Part shown: positions 1-6,676 of the stretch, piece by piece
Layout of the letters: the number at the start of each line of letters is the position of its first letter
Numbering within the stretch: the first letter of the stretch is position 1
Assembly: GCA_025455635.1 (NCBI GenBank)
Contig: JALOMF010000056.1
Span: 1 to 12,344 of the forward strand
Length of the DNA stretch: 12,344 bases
From: Saprospiraceae bacterium
Lineage (GTDB): Bacteria > Bacteroidota > Bacteroidia > Chitinophagales > Saprospiraceae
Reading direction: 5' to 3'
Made by a program: the position numbers and the translations under genes
The notes under the pieces: model-generated
The model's input: only the letters and a program-made list of their open reading frames with translations
The model's database searches: none
Told to the model about the DNA's origin: nothing

Positions 1-2
1 TT

Positions 3-245
3 GAAGGCAAGGTCGAAAGGAAATTCATTAATCATAAAAACCACAACGACGAGACGATAGTATTTGATAATGGCGAAGAAACCGTTTTAATAAGTGGTTA
101 TCGTGAAATATCTATAGGCGATTCTGTTGTTAAGACAGCCAATTCTTTTTTGTTGAGAATTTACAAGCCTTCTGATACGCTGGAATTGACCTACATGCTG
201 CCTTGCAAAGAAAAAGGGGATTTTTTCTATGGAGGTATTCAATGA
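3..245 (+). CDS. C-terminal part of an unrecognised protein (5' end outside window)
   Basis: An open frame enters from the left edge and runs for 80 codons to TGA at 243-245. The translation begins EGKVERKFINHKNHNDETIV and ends FFYGGIQ. It is soluble-looking and mixed in charge, with alternating hydrophobic residues that suggest beta structure. It contains no membrane segment, no cysteine cluster and no motif I can name. The stretch ISIGDSVVKTANSFLLRIYK resembles the end of small Bacteroidota hypothetical proteins or lipoproteins that carry a GDS-x-x-K turn, but this is only an impression. No terminator follows directly; a palindromic tandem repeat starts 14 bases after the stop. The open frame and plausible composition support a real gene. 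Function is unknown. Confidence 0.6.
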   Translation, partial: EGKVERKFINHKNHNDETIVFDNGEETVLISGYREISIGDSVVKTANSFLLRIYKPSDTLELTYMLPCKEKGDFFYGGIQ

Positions 246-258
246 GTCTTGCTGGGGA

Positions 259-335
259 TTCAGTGAGCCAATTCACCGTATTAAGCTAAATTCAGTGATT
301 CAATTCACGGTATTTAGCTAAATTCAGTGAATTCA
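259..335. repeat. 32-bp tandem repeat, about 2.3 copies, each unit palindromic
   Basis: Copy 1 (259-290) and copy 2 (291-322) are 32 bp long, directly adjacent, and differ at four positions. A third partial copy starts at 323 with TTCAGTGA. Copy 2 with its flank (303-332) forms an imperfect palindrome centred between 317 and 318: outer arms ATTCAC/GTGAAT around a perfect 12-bp inner palindrome ATTTAGCTAAAT. Copy 1 has the same fold with more mismatches (271-300). No T-run follows, so this is not a simple terminator. It could be a cruciform-forming intergenic repeat, a protein-binding array or a degenerate mobile remnant. Confidence 0.8.
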
Positions 336-462
336 AACGTTATGCACGTTTTAGAAATCAAAAAATCAATGGAAAACACTTAGCTCGGAACCCAAAATCA
401 TGGTGATAAATCCAAGCAATTTCAGGGCGTTCATCGTGGATAGACCAGCAATACCGCAAACG

Positions 463-500
463 AAAAAGCCGCCATTCAAACACATGAATGGCGGCTTTTT
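463..500. terminator. Perfect 16-bp stem, bidirectional intrinsic terminator
   Basis: 463-478 and 485-500 are exact reverse complements around the 6-base loop AACACA. The stem core GCCGCCATTCA is GC-rich and is flanked by five A on the left and five T on the right, so a U-run follows the hairpin in either direction. It lies 18 bases beyond the stop of the minus-strand OmpA-domain gene and is best read as its terminator. Confidence 0.9.
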
Positions 501-518
501 CATAAAACGCAACAGGCA

Positions 519-1676
519 TCACCCCGTCACGCTCAATATCTTGATTTCCACCCGCTGATTCTTTTTTCGGCCAGCGGCGCTGGCGTTGGAGTCAATCGGG
601 TTGCGTTTTCCGTAGCCCTTGTACTGTAGGCGTTTCCTGGAAATTCCTTTGGCTGCGAGGTAATCCACGATGGCCTTGGCCCGCTCTGTGGAGAGGCGGT
701 CGCAGTATTCGTGAGAGGGGGTTCCGTTGGTGTGGCCGCCTATTTCCACGATTACATTAGGGTTAGCGGAGAGGAAGTTGTACACCTCGGTCAGTACAGG
801 CACTGAGCCTTTTGTGATGGTGGCACTGTCCGCTGGGAAGTAGAGTTGGTCCATGCGGATGGTCTGGCCCTTGGTCAATTTGGCGGGGTTCTCCAGTTCT
901 TTTAGGATAACCGGTGTGGTTTTTTTGACGACGGGGGTATCCGCAGGCTTGGTTGGCTTTTGAGTTGGCGGCTTTGGGCCAGGCTTTGGTTTTTCATCAA
1001 CAGCCGCAACCTCAGGCGTAGTAATGGTACAAGGCACCGGGATAATATCGGATGCATTGTCCATCAATAAATTGCCATTGTATGGGAAGGGGGTTGGGGT
1101 TTTGTAAAAGGCTTCAAACACGATATAAGTGTGGGTCTGCTTTGGCTCAAGCCTGAAATTGTAGCCCAACCAACGGGCGTTCACCACCAATGCACTCTCC
1201 GCCAAAAGCTCCAATCGGCTGCAATAACCGGAACCACCCCAGATGCGCAGTTTGACGGGCGTGGCATAGTTCATGGGTTCGTTGGTGACACGGCTTTGGC
1301 TCATGTAAATCTCCGAACGGGCCAACGAGATGCTAAATTCGTAGCATTTGCTGGCTTGGAGCGGTGCGCTGAGGCGTTGGGAAACCATCTCCCACGTATC
1401 GTTGTCCCGCACGACGAGGCCCAAGTAGGTTTTGCCGTGAAAAGGCTCTTTGGTCACCTGAAAAGCGCCGGCGCCTTCCTTTGGGTGAACATCGGGGGGT
1501 GTTTCACCGGGGAACCCACAATCGTACCAGCCATCCGGCAGCCTGCCTATGTTTCCGCCTTCGCCGGGGTTTCCTTCAAACGACGGATTGGTTAGGCGGA
1601 TAGGCTCGTCCTGCGCCAACACGCTGGAGGAAAAAAAAAGCACCGATAAAAACAACAATAGAATCGAACGTTTCAT
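519..1676 (-). CDS. Secreted OmpA-domain (peptidoglycan-associated) protein with N-terminal beta-sandwich-like region
   Basis: 385 residues. Residues 1-22 are a clear Sec signal peptide (KR, then a leucine/phenylalanine-rich core, cleavage after VLA). Residues about 24-215 open with LTNPSFEGNPGEGG and LPDGWYDCG, typical of carbohydrate-binding-like jelly-roll domains that precede OmpA domains in Bacteroidota. Residues about 225-255 are a Pro/Lys/Thr-rich linker. Residues about 270-382 are an OmpA C-terminal domain: LYFPADSATI, GGHTNG, LSTERAKAIVDYLAAKGI, KRLQYKGYGKRNPI and GRKKNQRVEI. This domain binds peptidoglycan in family members, which places the protein at the outer membrane/periplasm interface. 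Arg332 of the LSxxRA motif is present, but the diaminopimelate-contacting Asp is Asn317. A TAnnTTTG box lies just upstream and a strong terminator just downstream, so the gene is probably monocistronic. The ligand of the N-terminal region is unknown. Confidence 0.88.
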   Translation of the reverse strand: MKRSILLLFLSVLFFSSSVLAQDEPIRLTNPSFEGNPGEGGNIGRLPDGWYDCGFPGETPPDVHPKEGAGAFQVTKEPFHGKTYLGLVVRDNDTWEMVSQRLSAPLQASKCYEFSISLARSEIYMSQSRVTNEPMNYATPVKLRIWGGSGYCSRLELLAESALVVNARWLGYNFRLEPKQTHTYIVFEAFYKTPTPFPYNGNLLMDNASDIIPVPCTITTPEVAAVDEKPKPGPKPPTQKPTKPADTPVVKKTTPVILKELENPAKLTKGQTIRMDQLYFPADSATITKGSVPVLTEVYNFLSANPNVIVEIGGHTNGTPSHEYCDRLSTERAKAIVDYLAAKGISRKRLQYKGYGKRNPIDSNASAAGRKKNQRVEIKILSVTG

Positions 1677-1693
1677 AGTTCGCTAATTTTATT

Positions 1694-1719
1694 CAAATCT
1701 AATTTTCAGAGGTTTCAAA
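1694..1719 (-). promoter_or_regulatory. Possible promoter of the OmpA-domain gene
   Basis: On the minus strand TAGATTTG (1694-1701) matches the Bacteroidetes -7 consensus TAnnTTTG exactly and lies about 17 bases before the start codon. The nearest TTTG (1716-1719) is only 14 bases upstream, shorter than the usual 19-21, so the -33 assignment is weak. Confidence 0.35.
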
Positions 1720-1857
1720 CGTGCCAGCAAGTAGATTAGTTTGTTGAGTTTGTTACGATTGTTTTAAAAAACAGTTCAAAACACCAAAAGCTGCTTACAG
1801 AAGGTAAAAAATGGCAAAATTGTTCAGCTTGAAGCATTGACAAGGGCTGATGAGGAC

Positions 1858-1882
1858 AAAAATAAAGGAACCCAAATGTTCC
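1858..1882 (-). terminator. Weak intrinsic terminator after glutaryl-CoA dehydrogenase
   Basis: On the minus strand GGAAC (1878-1882) and GTTCC (1867-1871) form a 5-bp stem around a 6-base loop, followed by the T-rich run TTTATTTTTG. It lies about 30 bases beyond the stop of the dehydrogenase gene. The stem is short. Confidence 0.45.
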
Positions 1883-1910
1883 ACTCGCCCCATCAACCCT
1901 TCTCTATCAA

Positions 1911-3131
1911 TTATTTGAAGGCATTCAGCCCCGTGATGTCCATGCCCGTGATGAGCAGGTGGATGTCGTGGGTGCCTTCGTAAGTCAGTACCGTTTCGAG
2001 GTTCATCATGTGGCGCATGATGGGGTACTCGTTGGTGATGCCCATGCCGCCCAGTATCTGGCGGGCTTCCCTTGCCACGGTCAGCGCCATGTGTACGTTG
2101 TTGCGCTTGGCCATCGAAACTTGGGCTGGCGTTGCCTTTCCGGCATTTGCCAATGTGCCCAAGCGCCATGCCAACAACTGCGCTTTCGTGATTTCGGTTA
2201 TCATTTCCGCCAATTTCTTCTGCGTGAGCTGGAAGCCGCCGATGGGACGGTCGAACTGGATGCGCTCCTGTGAGTAGCGCAGGGCCGTGTCGTAGCAGTC
2301 GAGCGCAGCACCCAGCACGCCCCATGCGATGCCGTAGCGGGCCTTCGAGAGGCAACCCAGCGGGCCTTTCATGCCCTGTACGTTGGGCAGCAGGTTCTTT
2401 TTTGGCACCCGAACGTCCTCGAAAATCAGCTCACCGGTGATGGAAGCTCTGAGCGACCACTTGCCGTGGATTTCGGGTGCGGAAAAGCCGGGCATGTCCT
2501 TTTCGACGATGAGGCCCCGGATGATGCCTTCCTCGTCCTTTGCCCACACCACAGCGATGTCGGCCACGGGGGAGTTGGTAATCCACATTTTGGCGCCGTT
2601 GAGGATATAGGCATCGCCATCGTCCTTGATATTGGTCAACATGCCAGCGGGATTGGAGCCAGCGTCCGGCTCGGTAAGGCCGAAGCAGCCGATGTACTCG
2701 CCACTGGCCAACTTGGGCAGGAAGTGGCGGCGCTGCTCCTCAGAGCCGTACTTGTAGATGGGATACATCACCAGTGAGCCTTGCACACTGGCCATGCTGC
2801 GCACACCGGAGTCGCCCCGCTCCAGTTCCTGCATGATGATGCCGTAGGCAATCTCGTCCATGCCGCCACAGCCGTACTCGGCGGGCAGGCTAGGGCCAAA
2901 TGCGCCGATTTCGGCCAAGCCCTTGAACAGGTGCTTGGGGCATTCGGCCTTGTCGGCATACTCCTCGATGATGGGCGATACTTCCGACTTCACCCAAGCC
3001 CGCACGGCGTCACGGGCCAGCAGGTGCTCTTCGCTCAACAGCTCGTCCACGCCGTAGTAGTCGTGGTGCTGGTAGCGGTCTTCTCTTGCCTTTTTGGCAA
3101 ATGCGGCGGTGCCGTTGCTTGAACTGTGCAT
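1911..3131 (-). CDS. gcdH: Glutaryl-CoA dehydrogenase (acyl-CoA dehydrogenase family)
   Basis: 406 residues from the ATG at 3131. The frame stays open further upstream, but the extra 39 residues do not look conserved and this start gives the family's usual length. The enzyme oxidises and decarboxylates glutaryl-CoA to crotonyl-CoA in lysine, hydroxylysine and tryptophan breakdown, using FAD and passing electrons to ETF. Visible signatures are ERGDSGVRSMASVQ with Arg111, the equivalent of the human Arg94 that binds the glutaryl carboxylate; GCFGLTEPDAGSNP (FAD/substrate loop); MWITNSPVADIAVVWAK; LRASITGELIFEDV; ARYGIAWGVLGA; and TYEGTHDIH with the catalytic base Glu385. The close match to human GCDH around these motifs favours this subtype over other acyl-CoA dehydrogenases. 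It is divergent from folB. A TAATTTTG box at 3227-3234 may start its transcript, giving a leader of about 90 bases. Confidence 0.92.
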   Translation of the reverse strand: MHSSSNGTAAFAKKAREDRYQHHDYYGVDELLSEEHLLARDAVRAWVKSEVSPIIEEYADKAECPKHLFKGLAEIGAFGPSLPAEYGCGGMDEIAYGIIMQELERGDSGVRSMASVQGSLVMYPIYKYGSEEQRRHFLPKLASGEYIGCFGLTEPDAGSNPAGMLTNIKDDGDAYILNGAKMWITNSPVADIAVVWAKDEEGIIRGLIVEKDMPGFSAPEIHGKWSLRASITGELIFEDVRVPKKNLLPNVQGMKGPLGCLSKARYGIAWGVLGAALDCYDTALRYSQERIQFDRPIGGFQLTQKKLAEMITEITKAQLLAWRLGTLANAGKATPAQVSMAKRNNVHMALTVAREARQILGGMGITNEYPIMRHMMNLETVLTYEGTHDIHLLITGMDITGLNAFK

Positions 3132-3226
3132 ATATAATAATGTATGAAAGGCCGGAAATCGAAATGACAGATGCCATGAAAAGCCACGCCAGTTTCCGGC
3201 TAAGGTTAGGGTAATTTTTTGCGCTG

Positions 3227-3234
3227 CAAAATTA
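3227..3234 (-). promoter_or_regulatory. Possible -7 box for the glutaryl-CoA dehydrogenase gene
   Basis: TAATTTTG on the minus strand fits TAnnTTTG and is followed by GC, as is common at Bacteroidota start sites. No TTTG is found at the right distance upstream, so the support is partial. It lies in the divergent gcdH-folB spacer. Confidence 0.35.
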
Positions 3235-3347
3235 CGCAAATGAGCCAACAGTTTCCAGCATATAAACTCTCGTTTGGGGCATCGGGATGCAAACTTTTCC
3301 TAATTTTACACATATTTTTTCGCTGTTTTCAAAAAAAATGAGTTGTT

Positions 3348-3863
3348 ATGGCATTGATAGCATTGGAAGGGATGCGCTTTTATGCGTACCACGGCTTTTA
3401 CGAAGAGGAGCAGGTAATCGGCAACGACTATGTGGTGGATGTGTACGTTGAAACCGTTTTCACCAAAGCCGCCGTGGAGGACGACCTCTACCAAACCATC
3501 AACTACGAGACGATTTACCTGATTTGCGAAGCCGCCATGCGCAAAAACTCGAAACTGCTGGAAACGGTGGCCAACCGAATCGCCCTGGGCGTCAAGCACC
3601 AGTTCAAGTTTGTCAAGGAGCTGAAGGTTCGGGTGAAAAAGCTGAACCCGCCCCTCGGTGGCAGGGTGGACGCCGCTTTTGTGGAGGTGGACGGCGAGTT
3701 CACGAAGCGTTGCGGGCGCTGCGACAAGCCCCTGCTCTGCTACGGCGACCATACTTGCTGGTGCATGGATACGCAGCTTTTCAAGAAAACACTGGAGCAG
3801 CTCAAGGGGCAGTACGGCGACCGTTGCTTGTGCAAGGATTGCCTGGAGTTTTACGCCAGTTGA
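3348..3863 (+). CDS. folB: Dihydroneopterin aldolase with C-terminal cysteine-rich CWC-like extension
   Basis: 171 residues. Residues 1-118 match FolB, which cleaves 7,8-dihydroneopterin to 6-hydroxymethyl-dihydropterin and glycolaldehyde in folate synthesis. Signatures are LEGMRFYAYHGFYEEE (a Glu at 20-21 aligns with the family's active-site Glu), Tyr53 in INYETIY, Glu72 in LLETVANRIA (pterin anchor) and the catalytic Lys98 in KKLNPP. Typical FolB proteins end near residue 120. Here about 50 residues follow, with eight cysteines at 122, 125, 131, 137, 139, 160, 162 and 165 in the order CxxC, C, CWC, CLCxxC. This resembles the small Cys-rich CWC family and probably binds metal. No base irregularity marks the junction, so the fusion looks genuine. 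The start follows an A-rich leader without a Shine-Dalgarno. The lipoprotein gene downstream is 87 bases away in the same direction. The role of the extension is unknown. Confidence 0.9.
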   Translation: MALIALEGMRFYAYHGFYEEEQVIGNDYVVDVYVETVFTKAAVEDDLYQTINYETIYLICEAAMRKNSKLLETVANRIALGVKHQFKFVKELKVRVKKLNPPLGGRVDAAFVEVDGEFTKRCGRCDKPLLCYGDHTCWCMDTQLFKKTLEQLKGQYGDRCLCKDCLEFYAS

Positions 3864-3950
3864 GCGCAACCATAACAATTTGATAAGTTACTTAGCCCGA
3901 CAGCTTGCGTTTAAACAAGATACTTCATTTTTTCACTCAAAAAAATAACG

Positions 3951-4664
3951 ATGATTAAGAAAGTTCTGCTCGTACTGCTCTGCTTCCAGCTTGCCTCCTG
4001 CGACCCCGCAGCACTCCAGCGCACATTGGAAGCTTTGGGCACTTCCGAACTAACCAGCGGCGAGGTTTCGTCCGGCCTGAAGGAAGCCTTGGAGCTTGGA
4101 ATTGGCAAGGGGTCGGAAACCTTGTCGGCCAGGGACGGCTTCTACAAAAGCGCCTACAAGATACTGCTGCCGCCCGAAGCCCAGAAGGTGGCCAACAAGC
4201 TGCGCAATGTGCCTGGCTTCACCAATGTGGAGGAAAAAATACTGGAAAAAATAAACCGTGGCGCAGAGGACGCCGCCAAAAAGGCCAAGCCGATTTTCGT
4301 GAGCGCCATCCGGCAAATGACCTTCGCCGATGCGATGAACATCTTGATGGGGGAAAAAAACGCCGCCACAAGCTACCTCAACCGCACCACATCCGACGCT
4401 TTGTACACCGAGTTCAATCCCGTCATCGTGCAGTCTTTGGACAAGTTCGATGCCCGCAAATATTGGGCTGATGCCGTGAATGCTTACAACAAGATTCCAT
4501 TTGTGGAGAAGGCCAATCCAGACTTGGACGACTATGTGACGAGGCAGGCGCTGAACGGCCTGTTTAGCATGGTGGAGGCGGAAGAATTGAACATCCGCAG
4601 CAATATCGCTGCCCGTACTTCCGATTTGCTCAAGAAAGTATTTGCGAAGCAGGATAAAAACTAG
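3951..4664 (+). CDS. DUF4197-family lipoprotein
   Basis: 237 residues. The start MIKKVLLVLLCFQLASC is a lipoprotein signal peptide with lipobox LASC and acylated Cys17, followed by Asp-Pro. The mature part matches the DUF4197 pattern as I recall it: GLKEALELGIGKGSETLSARDGFYKS near residues 42-67, then ILLPPEAQKVANKLR, then an internal KAKPIFVSAIRQMTFADAMNIL block followed by a Gly-containing turn, then TSYLNRTTSDALYTEFNPVI, and a mostly helical C-terminus. The function of this family is unknown; members are envelope lipoproteins in Bacteroidota and Proteobacteria. The gene starts 87 bases after folB with a T-rich spacer and may be co-transcribed or separate. It converges on tatA across a hairpin at 4685-4730. 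Confidence 0.85.
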   Translation: MIKKVLLVLLCFQLASCDPAALQRTLEALGTSELTSGEVSSGLKEALELGIGKGSETLSARDGFYKSAYKILLPPEAQKVANKLRNVPGFTNVEEKILEKINRGAEDAAKKAKPIFVSAIRQMTFADAMNILMGEKNAATSYLNRTTSDALYTEFNPVIVQSLDKFDARKYWADAVNAYNKIPFVEKANPDLDDYVTRQALNGLFSMVEAEELNIRSNIAARTSDLLKKVFAKQDKN

Positions 4665-4684
4665 CTTTTTCAGTTCGACGGTGA

Positions 4685-4730
4685 GCAGTTGGCAGTCCTA
4701 GGTTTTACCCGTTTGATGACTGCCAACTGC
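4685..4730. repeat. 13-bp perfect inverted repeat between converging genes
   Basis: GCAGTTGGCAGTC (4685-4697) and its exact complement GACTGCCAACTGC (4718-4730) flank a 20-base loop. An outer pair GTTCGAC/GTCGAAC (4673-4679 and 4756-4762) can extend the fold. It sits between the stops of the DUF4197 gene and tatA. It may act as a bidirectional terminator or 3'-end stabiliser, although no T-run follows the inner stem. The arm contains the TTG-core short repeats seen elsewhere in the window. Confidence 0.75.
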
Positions 4731-4787
4731 CATCCTGAAGATTCAGGGCAGAGCTGTCGAACCCGAATGGCGAAAACGCAGATAATA

Positions 4788-5018
4788 TTACTCAGCAGCT
4801 TTACGCTCCTCGATTTTACGCTTGTCGTATTCCCGCATCCCTTCCTTCAGTTCCTCTTCCACTGAGCTGCGTGCATTGTTGAACTCACGGATGCCCTTGC
4901 CGATGCCCCGCATCAGTTCGGGGATTTTTTTCCCACCGAACAAGAGTATCACCACACCCAAGATGACGAGCAGCTCCGTCATGTTCAGGTTGCCTAAGAA
5001 CAGAAAAATATTTGTCAT
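4788..5018 (-). CDS. tatA: Sec-independent (twin-arginine) translocase subunit TatA/E
   Basis: 76 residues, a normal size for TatA. The protein has a short N-terminus, one membrane helix (about residues 14-27, TELLVILGVVILLF), the Phe-Gly hinge at 27-28, an amphipathic helix KKIPELMRGIGKGIREFNNA (about 30-49) and a charged Glu/Lys/Arg-rich tail ending KAAE. TatA multimers form the passage for folded proteins in the cytoplasmic membrane, together with TatC, which is not in this window. An inner start at Met13 is possible, but the longer form matches typical Bacteroidota TatA proteins. The leader on the minus strand contains a small hairpin (5043-5059) and a TAnnTTTG box (5119-5126). The gene stands alone and converges on the DUF4197 gene. 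Confidence 0.93.
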   Translation of the reverse strand: MTNIFLFLGNLNMTELLVILGVVILLFGGKKIPELMRGIGKGIREFNNARSSVEEELKEGMREYDKRKIEERKAAE

Positions 5019-5042
5019 AATGAAAGATTTTAGAATTGTGGT

Positions 5043-5059
5043 TTCGAGCCTTGCTCGAA
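5043..5059 (-). promoter_or_regulatory. Small hairpin in the tatA leader
   Basis: TTCGAGC and GCTCGAA form a perfect 7-bp stem with a 3-base loop, 24 bases before the tatA start codon. It could be an operator dyad or an RNA hairpin limiting translation. No T-run follows, so it is not a terminator. Confidence 0.4.
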
Positions 5060-5118
5060 GCTGGGCAACGTTTTCTCAAAAACTCGCAATTCAGTTATCG
5101 AACGATTTCAAGTGAATA

Positions 5119-5126
5119 CAAAAGTA
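5119..5126 (-). promoter_or_regulatory. Possible -7 box of tatA
   Basis: TACTTTTG on the minus strand fits TAnnTTTG and would start a transcript about 95 bases before tatA. No good -33 TTTG is seen at 19-21 bases upstream. Confidence 0.35.
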
Positions 5127-5503
5127 AGACAATTCAGCATCATCCGATGCATTGGGGTAGATGTTTAATCCTAGCTCCCAAAAAACGACCACGCCCCCTC
5201 AAATCCTACCTGCCTCATATTATAATGTATAAACAGCGAGACACGGCCACCTTAAACAAAGCTCAACAACAATGGCTGACAGCTCCAAAAACATCAAAAA
5301 TGAGGCTGTACGGAGCTGAATGGACAGCGCTTTCCACGGAAATACACCTTCACGGGCAGGTATTTTCACAATTTTCATTTTTTATTGAAAATTAAGTTCG
5401 ACCTTCTATTTTGTTAAAATATTGATAGTCAGTATTTTACAAATAAATTTATAGTTAAAATTTTAAATTATTGTTCAAAAATTGTTTTTGTACAAGATTT
5501 TTT
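5127..5503. other. Gene-free spacer between tatA and the sigma factor gene
   Basis: No convincing coding region. An open frame crosses 5036-5395 on the plus strand but has no family resemblance and unlikely composition. The right third (about 5390-5510) is very AT-rich and is probably upstream promoter DNA of the sigma gene. A small AT-only hairpin lies at 5370-5393 (8-bp arms AATTTTCA/TGAAAATT). Confidence 0.6.
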
Positions 5504-5535
5504 ATTGTAAAAGTTAAACAAGACAACTATCTTTG
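5504..5535 (+). promoter_or_regulatory. Promoter of the ECF sigma factor gene
   Basis: TATCTTTG (5528-5535) matches the Bacteroidetes -7 box TAnnTTTG. ATTG (5504-5507) is a one-mismatch -33 box with 20 bases between, the normal spacing. The predicted start site is near 5542, giving a leader of about 35 bases. The upstream DNA is AT-rich. Confidence 0.65.
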
Positions 5536-5576
5536 TTCCGAAATTAAAAATCAGCTAACCAAAAAAATAGTAAGTC

Positions 5577-6110
5577 ATGTCAACGCTTGAATTCAACAAC
5601 AGATTTTTCGAACTATCACCGATATTGAACGCTTTTGCGTACAACCTCACACAGAATATCGATGATGCCAAGGACCTCTACCAAGAAACGGCGTTCCGGG
5701 CAATGGCCAATCGTGAGAAGTTCATGCCTGACACCAATTTCAAAGCGTGGTCTTTCACTATCATGAAGAACATCTTCATCAACAACTACCGCAAAAAAGT
5801 CAAGTCAAACACCATTTTCGATTCTACCGACAACCTATACTACCTCAACTCAGGTGGACGCCAAGAAGAAAACGGCGGCGACACCAACATCTTAATCAAG
5901 GAGTTGAAGGATTTGATTGAAAAACTGGACGAAACCATCAAGGCCCCATTCTTGATGCACTACCAGGGGTTCAAGTACCAAGAGATAGCCGACCACTTCA
6001 AGCTCCCGTTGGGCACCATCAAAAGCCGCATCTTCTTTGCTCGCAGGGAACTGAAGGAACAAATCAAGAAGCGCTATCGCTACGTGGAAGAAATGCTGAT
6101 TCGGGCATAA
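5577..6110 (+). CDS. RNA polymerase ECF-type sigma factor (sigma-70 family)
   Basis: 177 residues, the usual ECF length. Region 2 (about 12-77) includes LTQNIDDAKDLYQETAFRAM and FKAWSFTIMKNIFINNYRKK, the core-binding and -10-recognition segments. A variable linker with an Asn/Gly-rich stretch (about 80-105) follows. Region 4 (about 107-160) ends in the helix-turn-helix YQEIADHFKLPLGTIKSRIF with ARREL, which reads the -35 element. No anti-sigma gene lies next to it: upstream is an AT-rich spacer and downstream a strong terminator, so it is a single-gene unit under a housekeeping-type promoter. Similar stand-alone sigma factors are common in Bacteroidota. Its regulon cannot be told from the sequence. 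The repeated GTTCATGGGAT blocks that begin 450 bases downstream have no proven link to it. Confidence 0.93.
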   Translation: MSTLEFNNRFFELSPILNAFAYNLTQNIDDAKDLYQETAFRAMANREKFMPDTNFKAWSFTIMKNIFINNYRKKVKSNTIFDSTDNLYYLNSGGRQEENGGDTNILIKELKDLIEKLDETIKAPFLMHYQGFKYQEIADHFKLPLGTIKSRIFFARRELKEQIKKRYRYVEEMLIRA

Positions 6111-6136
6111 GCCGAGGAGTGGGCCAATCGAATACG

Positions 6137-6187
6137 AAGAAAGCCGCCGGAAGCGTTATTGACGCATCCGGCGGCTTTCTTGTTTTT
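6137..6187 (+). terminator. Strong intrinsic terminator of the sigma factor gene
   Basis: A 14-bp perfect stem (6137-6150 with 6168-6181) has a GCCGCCGG core. An inner GCGT/ACGC pair (6153-6156 and 6162-6165) extends it, and TTGTTTTT follows. It lies 27 bases after the stop codon. Confidence 0.92.
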
Positions 6188-6554
6188 GGCCCCCGCTGGA
6201 CCTGGTTTTTATGGCTCCGAAATTTTTTTTCAAGTTTTTTTTCAGAAAAATAGAAAAAAAAAGTCTCACAAATGCCGCTTTCTGGCTTCATATTTTTCAC
6301 ATCAACCCCGAATATGAAAACCTTAAATTTGAATAAGTATATTGGTATTCAACGATTTACAATCAAGAATTAATTGTTAATTGAAAAAATATTTCGCTCA
6401 CAAAGCCCTAAATATGTCCTTGCTGGTAGGATTTTCCTGCCGCACATTTGTATCGTGATTAATGAATAACACAGCGGCGGACGGAAAACAGTGAAGATTG
6501 AAACAGCAGATGAGTGCAAAAAAGCTGGTTAACGAACCGGCCAACAGTTTTGAA
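6188..6554. other. AT-rich spacer, no gene recognised
   Basis: Homopolymer runs dominate 6220-6262. A TAAATTTG box occurs at 6324-6331 (plus) without a good -33 partner. A small hairpin GGTAGGA/TCCTGCC lies at 6425-6441 without a T-run. No coding region with plausible composition is present on either strand. It may hold the upstream region of the unit beginning at 6555. Confidence 0.5.
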
Positions 6555-6625
6555 AATGTTCATGGGATTATAATTTGTTAATAGCCAGACGTCCCGATGG
6601 TAAGCTATCGGGACGGGCTGTTTTT
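6555..6625 (+). ncRNA. Candidate short RNA unit 1: conserved block plus terminator
   Basis: The 25-base block 6555-6579 (core GTTCATGGGATTATAATTTG) is identical to the block at 6677-6701. After 3 bases a strong hairpin begins: CGTCCCGAT/ATCGGGACG (6590-6598 and 6607-6615), with AGCC/GGCT as an outer stem, then GTTTTT. Conserved head and unrelated hairpin tail suggest a small RNA or leader family. No clear promoter is visible upstream, and the block itself contains the -7-like TATAATTTG. The block also reads ATG GGA TTA TAA, a three-codon frame. Confidence 0.4.
6583..6625 (+). terminator. Intrinsic terminator of unit 1
   Basis: A 9-bp perfect GC-rich stem with an 8-base loop, an outer 4-bp AGCC/GGCT stem separated by a 3-base bulge, and five T immediately after. 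On the opposite strand no T-run follows, so it is directed to the plus strand. Confidence 0.88.
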
Positions 6626-6676
6626 CAAACCCGGCTTTCAAGCCTCATTTTCAAAACAAGTTGACATCAATTGATT

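Noticed and set aside
1269..1280. GTTCATGGG-like string inside the OmpA-domain gene
   Set aside because: It shares only 9 bases with the repeated block, is in coding sequence, and has no terminator after it. Taken as chance.
5036..5395. Plus-strand open frame of 119 codons between tatA and the sigma gene
   Set aside because: It overlaps the tatA leader, shows no family resemblance or signal, and has composition unlike the real genes. It is probably a chance frame.
6459..6641. Minus-strand open frame of 60 codons in the repeated-block region
   Set aside because: It runs antisense through a terminator hairpin and a repeat block, with no recognisable protein features.
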